Shown piece by piece: positions 49,116 through 57,251 of a stretch of 64,000 bases of DNA (position 1 is the first letter of the stretch; each line of letters starts with the position of its first letter). Source of the stretch: Terriglobales bacterium (GTDB lineage Bacteria > Acidobacteriota > Terriglobia > Terriglobales > Acidobacteriaceae); assembly GCA_035487355.1 (NCBI GenBank), contig DATHMF010000107.1:1-64000 (forward strand), in the 5' to 3' direction. A model generated the notes under the pieces. The model did no database searches. It worked only from the letters and a program-made list of their open reading frames with translations, and was not told the DNA's origin. Both the position numbers and the translations under genes were made by a program.

Positions 49116-49676
49116 CTATGCTCGCGACAGATATGCGCCTTCGGCGGTATCCACGCGGATTTTTTCGCCTTCATTAATGAACGGAGGCACCTGCACCACC
49201 ACGCCGGTTTCGAGCTTGGCGGGCTTGGTAACGCTGCTGGCGGTAGCACTCTTCAACCCAGGTTCGGTTTCGACGACGGTCAGCTCCACAATTTGCGGAA
49301 GTTCCACGCCCACGGCCTTGCCGTCATAAAACTCTATTTTGATTTGGAGGTTGGGCGTGAGGTAGTCAGTGGAGTCTCCCAGCACATCCTTGTTCAGGTG
49401 GAGTTGCTCGAAGGTCTCGGTGTTCATGAAGTAATAATCTCCGCCATCGGCGTATAGGAACTCCATTTCCACCTCATCGACCACAATTTTGTCAATTGGG
49501 TCAGGCGAACGGAAGCGGTGCTCGAACATGGCGCCAGTGCGCAGGTTGCGCAGCTTGGCTTGAATGAAGGCGCGCAGGTTGCCGGGCGTGCGGTGCTCGA
49601 CGCTGAAGACCGCATGCAGGTCATTGTTGTGCTTGATGATCATCCCTGGGCGCAACTGGGTTGCTGGAATTGACAT
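49116..49676 (-). CDS. efp: Elongation factor P
   Basis: 186 residues, normal length, three OB-like domains: 'SIPATQLRPGMIIKHNNDLHAVFSVEHRTPGNLRAFIQAKLRNLRTGAMFEHRF' at the start, 'DYYFMNTETFEQLHLNKDVLG' in the middle, and 'GLKSATASSVTKPAKLETGVVVQVPPFINEGEKIRVDTAEGAYLSR' at the end. It rescues ribosomes at polyproline. At the tip where E. coli has Lys34 (PGKGQ) this protein has Asn (PGNLR), so neither EpmA lysylation nor EarP rhamnosylation at Arg32 type applies directly. No modifying enzyme gene is nearby. Confidence 0.96.
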   Translation of the reverse strand: MSIPATQLRPGMIIKHNNDLHAVFSVEHRTPGNLRAFIQAKLRNLRTGAMFEHRFRSPDPIDKIVVDEVEMEFLYADGGDYYFMNTETFEQLHLNKDVLGDSTDYLTPNLQIKIEFYDGKAVGVELPQIVELTVVETEPGLKSATASSVTKPAKLETGVVVQVPPFINEGEKIRVDTAEGAYLSRA

Positions 49677-49950
49677 TCCAAACTTCTCCTCGCTGATTTG
49701 GATCTTTGCAGGCTGGCCGCGTTAGGGCGCGGAAGCAGAGGCAAACTTATATTCTACCGCATCTCCCGCCGCCAATTCACCTAAGTTGCCGGGCCCTCAT
49801 TTGAGATATTTCTTAGCTGATGGGACAACACCTGGGGCAAGCCGCTTTTCTAAATATTCAGTGGAGCAAGACCGAAGAGACGGCTGCGAAAGGTCTCCCG
49901 CTTTCAGGAAGACCACGATTTCTTAAATGTTTTTTTGACTGGGAGGACCC

Positions 49951-50280
49951 ATGACCAACTACGAACATACTAGCGAATGCGAACCCAACGAACAACGAGG
50001 CAGCGGAGTAGGACTGGGCATTACCTTGCTGTTGATCGGGGTGGGAGCTGGCGCGCTGACTGCCCTGTTGCTGGCGCCGCGCTCCGGACGCCAGACCCGG
50101 CGCATGTTGCGGCGCAAATACGAGGACGCTATGGAGACGCTGAACGAACGGGCCGATGAGTGGAAAGAGCGCGGCGCCGAGTGGGCAGAAACTGCACGCG
50201 GCTGGGTTGGCTCGGCCAAAGAAGCGGCCGAAAACGCCACTGAAAAAATCAGGCCGGTTATTAAAGAGGTAAAAAGATAA
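49951..50280 (+). CDS. YtxH-domain (gas-vesicle-like) membrane-associated protein
   Basis: 109 residues; GGGAGGACCC directly precedes the ATG. One transmembrane segment with the YtxH signature 'GLGITLLLIGVGAGALTALLLAPRSGRQTRR' (about 21-51) is followed by a long charged amphipathic helix ('RKYEDAMETLNERADEWKERGAEWAETARGWVGSAKEAAENA'). YtxH proteins are stress-linked in Bacillus; the role here is unknown. Confidence 0.88.
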   Translation: MTNYEHTSECEPNEQRGSGVGLGITLLLIGVGAGALTALLLAPRSGRQTRRMLRRKYEDAMETLNERADEWKERGAEWAETARGWVGSAKEAAENATEKIRPVIKEVKR

Positions 50281-50320
50281 GAGGACGTGCAGAAATAAAA
50301 TCCTGATCGTTGACTGGCAA

Positions 50321-51112
50321 TCAATACATCCGAAAATCCACGTCGACACTCACTCGCACGGCTATGGGTTGCCCGTCTTTGCGGGCCGGCTCGAAGCGCC
50401 AGGTGCGGACCGCGGCAATAGCTCGTTCATCCAGGCCATATCCTAAGCCGCGCCGCAAGTGAATATCTTGTACGTGGCCATCTGCGCCCACGATGACCCA
50501 CAATCCCACCGTGCCCTGCAGCTTGTTGAGGCGGGCTGCATCGGTATAGTCCGGGTCAGGATCGTAAATAACCCTGGGAATTGACACGCCACCCTTCCCG
50601 GCTGCGGGATAATCACCGATGCCGGAACCAATGCTGCCACAGCACCCGGTGCCGATGCCACCACCCTGTCCGGGCCCGTCGGAAGGCAGGCCCAGCACGC
50701 CGTGAAAAGGATCTCCTACCGGCTTGTCGTCGGTTTTGATCACAGGAGCCGCAATACTCTGTTCCATAGGCAAGGGCGGGCGCTCTACAGTTCGCGTTGT
50801 AGGCGGGGTAATTTGCTGTGGACGAGTCTGCGGTAGCGCTCCGCGTGAAGGCGCCAGCAGGCTATGCGCCCCGCCGCCACTCGAGCTGGGAGCGAAGATC
50901 ACAGCCGATATGTGATAAGGGGTGGTATTGGCCTTGTTGATGCGCCACAGTGCTACCTGACTAAGCCAAAGCAACAGTAAAAGTATTGATCCATGCAAGG
51001 CCACCGACCAGAGGATTTTGGTGGAGCGGGCGGCACTGGAATGATTGATCCCAAAAAGGCTCGGCAAAATATGCTGCTGTGCCCGCGGCGCCGAGCTGGT
51101 AGGGATCTGCAT
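50321..51112 (-). CDS. TonB-family protein (energy transducer), first copy
   Basis: 263 residues. N-terminal basic region, one transmembrane segment ('WSVALHGSILLLLLWLSQVAL', about 36-56), a Pro/Gln-rich periplasmic linker with Gly runs ('GQGGGIGTGCCGSIGSGIGDY'), and a C-terminal TonB domain ('PRVIYDPDPDYTDAARLNKLQGTVGLWVIVGADGHVQDIHLRRGLGYGLDERAIAAVRTWRFEPARKDGQPIAVRV', about 180-260). It likely couples the proton motive force to outer-membrane transporters or builds a related envelope machine. It lies 35 nt behind a paralogue. Confidence 0.9.
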   Translation of the reverse strand: MQIPTSSAPRAQQHILPSLFGINHSSAARSTKILWSVALHGSILLLLLWLSQVALWRINKANTTPYHISAVIFAPSSSGGGAHSLLAPSRGALPQTRPQQITPPTTRTVERPPLPMEQSIAAPVIKTDDKPVGDPFHGVLGLPSDGPGQGGGIGTGCCGSIGSGIGDYPAAGKGGVSIPRVIYDPDPDYTDAARLNKLQGTVGLWVIVGADGHVQDIHLRRGLGYGLDERAIAAVRTWRFEPARKDGQPIAVRVSVDVDFRMY

Positions 51113-51130
51113 AAGTTGTTCAGAGTTAAA

Positions 51131-51155
51131 TCAGTATACTGAGCCAATCAGTATA
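51131..51155. promoter_or_regulatory. TCAGTATACTGA palindrome between the TonB-like genes
   Basis: A perfect 12-bp palindrome (51131-51142) followed by a half-site TCAGTATA (51148-51155). It lies 19 nt before the start of the second TonB-like gene. It resembles the ATACTAG-T-CTAGTAT repeat before the first gene. Confidence 0.4.
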
Positions 51156-52035
51156 AATGGAAAGTAACATCAATGTTCAATTGTACTGCGACTGCCTGGC
51201 CGTCTTTTTTGGCAGGTTCGAAGACCCATTTTTTGACGGCCTCTACGGCTTTTTCGTCAAGTCCTAACCCCAGGGTGCGGGCAACTTTAACGTCGTGCAC
51301 CTTGCCATCTGGGCCGATCACTACCCATAAAATCACATCACCTTGATACTTTGCTTTGCGGGCTTCTTCCGAATACTCAGGATCGGGTGAGAAGATTGCG
51401 CGCGGAGCACTGACGCCGCCGCCTACACGGTAAGCGCCACCACCCATGCCACCACCCCAGCCGGGGCCTACGCCTGGACCGCGTCCTGAACCCACTCCTG
51501 TACCTGAACCGCTTCCAATACCGCTGCCTGAACCGATACCGTTGGAGGCTGGCGCGACTGAGGCCAGCGGATCACCCATCTGCGGCAACGCAGGAGCAAC
51601 CATGGGAGGAGCAACCACGGTTGGCGGAACCGGTAACTTAGGTTCAAGATTGCGTACAACCACTGTGGGAGGGGTTATCTGATCGGGCGCAGATTTAGGT
51701 AAGACTCCCTTGGAGGCTTCCAGTTTTTCTCGTGCGCCACCGCCGCCACCGCCGCCAGACGGCCCCCCAATCGAGGAGGGAACGTAGGCACTGATATCAA
51801 TTACCTTTGAAACATTATCAGTGATTACTTTAGGATGTTGCGCAACATAAGTGGTAATCACCAGGATCAAAACGACAGCCAAGGTGTGCAACACAAAGGA
51901 AAGTATGAAATTCCGGGGGCGGGTCTGGTAGGTGCCGTATCCAGCACCAAAGAGCGAAGGCAAGATATCGGGTTCTCTTCCCCGTGCAGGCGCAGGCGGT
52001 AACGGGGAATTACTCTTGATTGCGGAACTCGCCAT
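51148..52035 (-). CDS. TonB-family protein (energy transducer), second copy
   Basis: 295 residues and the same layout: transmembrane segment 'FILSFVLHTLAVVLILVITTYVA' (about 43-65), Pro-rich linker, a Gly/Ser run (about 165-205, GSGSGIGSGSGTGVGSG), and a C-terminal TonB domain ('SAPRAIFSPDPEYSEEARKAKYQGDVILWVVIGPDGKVHDVKVARTLGLGLDEKAVEAVKKWVFEPAKKDGQAVAVQL'). Both copies share the PxxL-IxxPSLFG-like N-terminal 'ILPSLFG' motif, so they are paralogues of a tandem duplication. Confidence 0.9.
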   Translation of the reverse strand: MASSAIKSNSPLPPAPARGREPDILPSLFGAGYGTYQTRPRNFILSFVLHTLAVVLILVITTYVAQHPKVITDNVSKVIDISAYVPSSIGGPSGGGGGGGAREKLEASKGVLPKSAPDQITPPTVVVRNLEPKLPVPPTVVAPPMVAPALPQMGDPLASVAPASNGIGSGSGIGSGSGTGVGSGRGPGVGPGWGGGMGGGAYRVGGGVSAPRAIFSPDPEYSEEARKAKYQGDVILWVVIGPDGKVHDVKVARTLGLGLDEKAVEAVKKWVFEPAKKDGQAVAVQLNIDVTFHLY

Positions 52036-52359
52036 GAACTTCCCTAATGCCCTCTGATTTGGATACTAGTCTAGTATAGACGCGATTTTAGCCGTTTTGG
52101 TTTCAAAAAGCATTTGCCAAACGTAAAAAAAATAACCCTAAAGCCCGCAACCATACGTAACCTTTTGTTAAGTAATATTAGCTGGTATCCCGATTCTAAC
52201 CCCTGGATGGCCATAGTGTGGCAGAAGAGACAAGATTTTGACAAATTACGAAAGACTGCTGCCCAGATGCCCTAATTTCCCAAAAATATAGAGGCAACCA
52301 TTTCCGCGAAGCCCGTCCAAAAAAGCTTTTCTTTTGCCCTTTCTAAGCTGCGCAAGCGC
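52036..52359. other. Intergenic region upstream of the TonB-like pair
   Basis: Perfect inverted repeat ATACTAG-T-CTAGTAT (52063-52077), 28 nt before the TonB-like ATG. On the minus strand it overlaps a TATACT -10-like box (52078-52073), so it looks like an operator. The rest has no gene. Confidence 0.45.
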
Positions 52360-53349
52360 CTATTTCCCAAAGATAGAGGCAAACATTCCGCGCAACCGAC
52401 CGAAAAAGCCTTTTTTCTTCTCTTTGTCCTTGGGTTTGCTGGGTGGTTGTGCGCTTACTTGGACAACTGGCGGTGGAACCACCGTGTCGGTAAAAAACCA
52501 GGGCACCTGAGTGAGGGGTAGTTGCACCAATTGCGCCATTTCGAGCGAAGGTCCGGGGTCGGCAGCATTGAATACGACAGGAGCGTCCACTTGTACGCTT
52601 ACATCATTCGGCCGGGTCGCCGGTAGCGGCCGAGTTACGCTATCAGCCATGGGCTGGGTTGGGCCAGCCTGGGCGATCTCTGGCGAAGCTGGCGTGGCCG
52701 GCTGCTGGGCCGTTTCCAGGGGGCGCGGCTCGACCGGCGCGGGACATCCGCAGGTAGGAACCTCAGCTACGGCCGCTTTCACGCGACCGCTAAGAAAATA
52801 CATACCCAGGTTAGGCTTAACCTGGTAGCTGCCTTCTCCCATCAACTCATTCACAATAATGGCGGAATTGTTGCCGCGCAATGGCTGCACGCAGGTGTTA
52901 CCGTGGGCATCGGCGCCGATGGCTACATGGAACTCTCCCGGGCCGGTGAGAGTAATTCTGAAATCAGGTGTGACCACAGAATCGCTGCCGGCTGACAGAG
53001 AGTAATGCGCCTCCAGCATGCCCGTATCGAGACTCAACACAAGGTCACGTTGCTGGCCTTGCGACGCCACTGAGTTCACCTGGACATTGCTTCCAGGACA
53101 GACACGCACCTCGCCGCCACGCTTGAGCCGCACGGTTGCGGTCGCTGCTCCGGCTGAAACGGTTGACCCGGAGAGCAGGCGCATGCCGCCAGAAGCAAAG
53201 ATGACTGAGCCCTGAACGCTGGCATCGGAGGCGAACACTTCACCCACAACGTTCGATTCGCCTTGAGGCGGCGGGCCTTGCGCCGGCAGCCGTACAGGAA
53301 AGAGCGCCAGTCCCAGCAGAATTACTGCGCCACAGCAGCGGAAGACCAT
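52360..53349 (-). CDS. Secreted FecR-like protein
   Basis: About 329 residues from ATG 53349; an open extension to 53406 exists. A signal peptide (MVFRCCGAVILLGLALFPVRLPAQ) precedes strand-rich sequence with FecR-like features: 'GSVIFASGGMRLLSGSTVSAGAATATVRLKRGGEVRVCPGSNVQVNS' (about 45-92) and 'LDTGMLEAHYSL'. Two Cys then bracket a middle strand region. The C-terminus is Pro-rich and ends in a basic helix (KDKEKKKGFFGRLRGMFASIFGK). It may sense or bind envelope components; no partner sigma factor is adjacent. Confidence 0.65.
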   Translation of the reverse strand: MVFRCCGAVILLGLALFPVRLPAQGPPPQGESNVVGEVFASDASVQGSVIFASGGMRLLSGSTVSAGAATATVRLKRGGEVRVCPGSNVQVNSVASQGQQRDLVLSLDTGMLEAHYSLSAGSDSVVTPDFRITLTGPGEFHVAIGADAHGNTCVQPLRGNNSAIIVNELMGEGSYQVKPNLGMYFLSGRVKAAVAEVPTCGCPAPVEPRPLETAQQPATPASPEIAQAGPTQPMADSVTRPLPATRPNDVSVQVDAPVVFNAADPGPSLEMAQLVQLPLTQVPWFFTDTVVPPPVVQVSAQPPSKPKDKEKKKGFFGRLRGMFASIFGK

Positions 53350-53425
53350 GGAATGCCCGGGATTGTAAACTCTAAAGTCAGCGTAATTTGCCGGGCCACG
53401 AACCATAGGCGTAAGTAATATTCAG

Positions 53426-54004
53426 TCAAGCCGAAGCAATAAAGTTCTTCAGCATCTGCTTTCCGCAAGGGGTCAATACACTTTCCGGATGAAATTGCAC
53501 GCCTTCCACGGGAAACTTGCGGTGGCGCACACCCATGATGACCTCGGTACCATCTTCTTCCCGGGTGCAGGCAGTAATTTCTAATTCAGCAGGGACTGTC
53601 TGGCGATCAATAATCAAGGAGTGATAACGGGTGGCCGTCAGCGGAGACTCCAAGCCGTGAAACACACCCTTGCCACTATGCGTAATGGGACTGGTTTTCC
53701 CGTGCATCAACTTCCTGGCGCGAATAATATTTCCGCCAAAAGCCGCACCAATGGCTTGATGGCCAAGACATACACCAAGAATCGGAACCTTACCGGCAAA
53801 ATACTGAATGAGTTCGATGCTGATACCGGCCTCTTGCGGCGTGCACGGTCCGGGCGAGATGACAATTTGCTTGGGCCGCAGGCGCTCAAGCTCCTGCACC
53901 GTAATCTGATCATTGCGGCGCACCTCAACCTGTTCACCCATCTCCCCGAGATATTGCACCAGGTTGTAGGTAAATGAGTCGTAATTATCGAGCACAAAAA
54001 CCAT
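53426..54004 (-). CDS. Anthranilate/aminodeoxychorismate synthase glutamine amidotransferase subunit
   Basis: 192 residues. Class I GATase: 'VFVLDNYDSFTYNLVQYLGEMG' (start), 'IVISPGPCTPQEAGISIELI' (near 48-67), nucleophile Cys in 'VPILGVCLGHQAIGAAFGG' (near 78), and 'VEGVQFHPESVLTP' with the His-Glu pair (near 168-172). TrpG and PabA cannot be told apart by sequence alone; no trpE or pabB gene is beside it in the window. It supplies ammonia from glutamine for tryptophan or folate synthesis. Confidence 0.92.
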   Translation of the reverse strand: MVFVLDNYDSFTYNLVQYLGEMGEQVEVRRNDQITVQELERLRPKQIVISPGPCTPQEAGISIELIQYFAGKVPILGVCLGHQAIGAAFGGNIIRARKLMHGKTSPITHSGKGVFHGLESPLTATRYHSLIIDRQTVPAELEITACTREEDGTEVIMGVRHRKFPVEGVQFHPESVLTPCGKQMLKNFIASA

Positions 54005-54020
54005 AAAGATGCCTAATTCT

Positions 54021-54188
54021 TTACTCTTCTTGAACTGCTTGGTCCTTCAACAGAACGGGAACACCATCGCGGATGGGATACACCCGCCGGCAGGCGCCGC
54101 ATTTCAATGTTTGCGCCTGCTGGTTATAAACCAGCTCTTTGTGGCATTCAGGACAAGCCAGAATCGCAAGTAAATCTTCCGAGATCAT
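54021..54188 (-). CDS. Trm112-family small zinc-binding protein
   Basis: 55 residues: 'MISEDLLAILACPECHKELVYN' with CxxC at 12-15, then 'LKCGACRRVYPIRDGVPVLL' with CxxC at 30-33. This is the bacterial Trm112/YcaR pattern. In other lineages Trm112 stabilises SAM methyltransferases; bacterial members are often near kdsB or similar, and the partner here is unknown. It lies directly after the anti-sigma gene and before PabA/TrpG. Confidence 0.92.
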   Translation of the reverse strand: MISEDLLAILACPECHKELVYNQQAQTLKCGACRRVYPIRDGVPVLLKDQAVQEE

Positions 54189-54221
54189 TCAATTTGAAAT
54201 TATAACCGGGTGGAGGATGGG

Positions 54222-56039
54222 TTATTTCACGAACTTCCACTGTGCGCCGCCATTGCTGGTCTGCCACTTTTCGCCGGTGGAAAGGTCCACCTCGCCCTGC
54301 TGAGCGTCCTTGAATGCAATGGTAACGTGAGCCTCAGGCTTGAGAAGACCTGTGCCGGCTAGAAGGGAAGGCTGCCAGGTCACGCCGTCATCATGCGAAT
54401 GATATACAGTGACGTAAGCTTGACCCTTGCCAACCGCCTGTGCCGCCCAAACGTCGCTTCCCACGGCCGACACACTGCTGAAACGTTGCGGAGGAACCAC
54501 AGGCGACATTTCGACTGCAACGGTTTCAGTTGTTGAGCCGACCTTAGTTGAACTGTCATTCGCTGAAACAACGCCCCCTGAAACCGTGCTGGCAGAACTG
54601 GGATTAGCGGAACGGTGGTTAAAAGCTTGCTGCGTTCGCACTGCTATGGTGTGCCATAAACCGTAGATTCGAGCCTGTACCTGGCCGTGATAGATGCGCC
54701 AGCCTGTGATAGCGGTCGTGCGGGCCACACCGGGGGTGAGCGTCATCAGGCTTATTGCGTTTCGGCTGATCGGCAAATTCTCAGTCTTATTCTGGTCTAT
54801 AAGGCCAGCAGATGTACCGTTTGTCGCAACTTCCTGGGCTTGCCCTGCTACAGCAACCGTCTCCTCTGTTCCTTGAGGAGTTGGCTGCGCAGGAATTGTT
54901 TCCAGCTTCTTTCTATTACGTGCTTCCTCAGCCGGCACTACCGCCCGCGTTGCTGGTGCAGGTGCAGCCACCTTTGCGAGAGCTGCCTGCGCTGCCGGTT
55001 TCGCGGACTCAGCCTGGTCAACCTTAAACGATTGCAGGGAGTCAGGACTCCCCGTTGAAACTGGTCCGCCTATCGCAGCTCCAGTAGCACTCGGGGAAGG
55101 TGGGGCAGCGGGAGGAGGAGGTGCATTGGCGGTATAGCCATTCCCATTGCGGTCGTAATAATTCAAGTTCGTATTGTTCTGACCGCTATTATTCATGGCG
55201 TTCATGTTGGCAGCAGGACCGCCGTGAGTCGTCTGCTGTTGGCGAAGATCGAACAACCTCTTATTGTCTTCTGACAAGCGGTTACCCGCGCTAAAAGCCA
55301 ACGCTTCTCCATTTGCGTCCTTCTGTTCATTCTTGGCTCCGGGAACTTGTTTGGCTTCCTTATCGCTAAATCTGCCTGCCTTGGCCTGATCATCCCGAGA
55401 CCCGGCGAGTGCACCGAATGAACCTCTGCCGAATTCTCCCGCAACCCCGGGGCTCGCCTTGGATTTTTCTGGAGATTCCGAGGACTTTAAAGCCGCAGTC
55501 TCTCTTCTACTAAGGTCGTTATCTGTTTTTTTGCTGCCACCGTTATCTGTTTTCCCAGCTATTTCGTCTGTAATCGCAGAAGCTGGGGCGGTATTGGCCG
55601 GCGGGGCTGCCACAGTGCGCGAGTCTTTTTCGGATTCGGTACCGGAAGTCTCATGCGCCACCTGCCCGGGAGTGGCGAGGCGTTCAGGATTGTTCTTCAG
55701 GAAAATCGCTACTGCCGCAATCATACTGAGCGACGCGGCAAGAGCTGCCCACTGCAACCGTCTCCCCGCAAACCAGCGGGCCTGGGGTGGGGCTTTAACG
55801 ATTGGAGCTTTAACCACCTCAAGCGGCGCTGCCTGCTCCTCGGGCAGGGCAAAATATACGACATCGCGGCAAACCGTGCATTGCGACAGATGCTCTAAAA
55901 CTTTTACCCGTTCCCCCTCGTTCAGGGATTGCTCGGCAAAGGCGGTAAGCAGATCAGGGTCGGGATGGGCGGAAGAGGGCGCCATCGCGCCCACTCTCAA
56001 ACGCGCACCGATAATCTTCGAATTTCGCGGATCTGCCAT
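54222..56039 (-). CDS. Zinc-finger anti-sigma-like protein with long low-complexity middle
   Basis: About 605 residues (ATG 56039; ATG 56045 also in frame). N-terminal zf-HC2-like anti-sigma domain: 'HPDPDLLTAFAEQSLNEGERVKVLEHLSQCTVCRDVVYFALPEEQ' with H...CxxC (about 26-70). A transmembrane segment ('LQWAALAASLSMIAAVAIFL', about 92-111) is followed by a long Ala/Ser/Lys/Gly-rich periplasmic linker and a C-terminal strand domain ending 'STGEKWQTSNGGAQWKFVK' (BNR/Asp-box-like). It lies 12-18 nt behind the ECF sigma gene, so it probably binds that sigma factor. Confidence 0.82.
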   Translation of the reverse strand: MADPRNSKIIGARLRVGAMAPSSAHPDPDLLTAFAEQSLNEGERVKVLEHLSQCTVCRDVVYFALPEEQAAPLEVVKAPIVKAPPQARWFAGRRLQWAALAASLSMIAAVAIFLKNNPERLATPGQVAHETSGTESEKDSRTVAAPPANTAPASAITDEIAGKTDNGGSKKTDNDLSRRETAALKSSESPEKSKASPGVAGEFGRGSFGALAGSRDDQAKAGRFSDKEAKQVPGAKNEQKDANGEALAFSAGNRLSEDNKRLFDLRQQQTTHGGPAANMNAMNNSGQNNTNLNYYDRNGNGYTANAPPPPAAPPSPSATGAAIGGPVSTGSPDSLQSFKVDQAESAKPAAQAALAKVAAPAPATRAVVPAEEARNRKKLETIPAQPTPQGTEETVAVAGQAQEVATNGTSAGLIDQNKTENLPISRNAISLMTLTPGVARTTAITGWRIYHGQVQARIYGLWHTIAVRTQQAFNHRSANPSSASTVSGGVVSANDSSTKVGSTTETVAVEMSPVVPPQRFSSVSAVGSDVWAAQAVGKGQAYVTVYHSHDDGVTWQPSLLAGTGLLKPEAHVTIAFKDAQQGEVDLSTGEKWQTSNGGAQWKFVK

Positions 56040-56056
56040 CACCACTACTTTACTCC

Positions 56057-56980
56057 CTAATCTTCCCCTTCTATCCTTTGGAACGATCTACTCTCGCTTT
56101 CTTGCACGGGAGGCGGGCGCAACTTTTCGCTGACGTTGAGGGCCATGTCACGCACATCGCATTCCAGGGCCTCTTCGGCAGCGCGGGGGCTCATTCCGCC
56201 GCGCACCAGTGCTTGCACAATCTTCTTGCGCAGGTCTTTGACCACGCGCTCCACCTTGCGGCTGATGGTGGACTCATGCACCCCCAGCGAGCGCGCAATT
56301 TGCGCCAAAGTTCTTTCATCCAGAAAATATGAGGCCAGAATGTAGCGGTCCTCAACCCCTAATTGCGCCAGTGCGGAATCGGTAGCGGCATCCAGACGCG
56401 GGTCTGCGCTCGCAACCGGCTCGCTTGTAGGGGCGGCAAACTGTGCGCCCTGTTCATTTTCTTCCTCAATACTTACCAGACGTTTTTGCGAGCGATAGCG
56501 GTTTACATACTCCTGCGCCAAAACCGTACGCAACCAGCCTTCCAGTGAGCCCCGTCCCATATAGAAGTTGAGCTTTGAAACCCGCACCTCGGCGCCGGCA
56601 TTTTCACGCGTGCGTATTCCATAAAGATCGGCATAGAGTGAATCGGCCAGCTCGTGGCCGAGAGTGTCGTCACGAACGATGGCCCGGGCCGCCTGGTAAA
56701 GCGGCGCGCGGTAGCGGTTCAAAAACTCGGTCCAGGCAGCTTCGTTGCCGGCCGCACAGGCACGGGCCAGGACCAATTCTGCCACTCTAAGGGCTTTAAC
56801 AAATTGCCGGATTTCGGCCTCCGGCGCTGCTGGAGGCAAATATTTGGCTACCACTTCGTTCAAACAGATTGTGAACGACTCAGCGGACAGGCCATACCCG
56901 GCGGCGCCGCTCTGGTTGAATAGCTCGGTGAAGAGCGTGCGCTTCCACGCCGATACCGCAGGTTGGGCCTTGCTAACCAT
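56057..56980 (-). CDS. ECF-type sigma-70 family factor
   Basis: 307 residues, long for an ECF factor. Region 2-like 'CAAGNEAAWTEFLNRYRAPLYQAARAIVRDDTLGHELADSLYADLYG' (about 76-122), 'GRGSLEGWLRTVLAQEYVNRYR' (about 137-158), and region 4 'LGVEDRYILASYFLDERTLAQIARSLGVHESTISRKVERVVKDLRKKIVQALV' (about 213-265) with the helix-turn-helix. A 70-residue N-terminal extension is unusual. The next gene encodes its probable membrane anti-sigma partner. Confidence 0.9.
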   Translation of the reverse strand: MVSKAQPAVSAWKRTLFTELFNQSGAAGYGLSAESFTICLNEVVAKYLPPAAPEAEIRQFVKALRVAELVLARACAAGNEAAWTEFLNRYRAPLYQAARAIVRDDTLGHELADSLYADLYGIRTRENAGAEVRVSKLNFYMGRGSLEGWLRTVLAQEYVNRYRSQKRLVSIEEENEQGAQFAAPTSEPVASADPRLDAATDSALAQLGVEDRYILASYFLDERTLAQIARSLGVHESTISRKVERVVKDLRKKIVQALVRGGMSPRAAEEALECDVRDMALNVSEKLRPPPVQESESRSFQRIEGED

Positions 56981-57151
56981 CTGGGTTTCTGGATGTTATC
57001 TCAATTTGGATGCTTCTGACAGCAAAGCTGTCTAGCTGAATTATCTCGAAATAACCGCCTGCATGCACTTTTATCTTTGGAACTAGGGGGTGAACCGGGT
57101 GAGCGCGGAGCGAGCGCCGCCTCGCGCGAGCGTAGCAGCCTTGTTTTGGCT

Positions 57152-57165
57152 GCGGAGCCCTTAGA
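57152..57165. repeat. Dispersed GCGGAGCCCTTAGA repeat
   Basis: Identical to 10771-10784 and the reverse of 49032-49045. It lies between the sigma gene and the ARPP-1 gene, after an inverted GCGCGGAGCGAGCGC-like stretch. Confidence 0.6.
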
Positions 57166-57251
57166 TTTAAAGCCACACTGCTTGCAAGAAACGTGAGCTG
57201 CAGCGTTCTTTCTCCAGAAGCGACCCCGGCGAGAATTTCTGGAGGATATTT

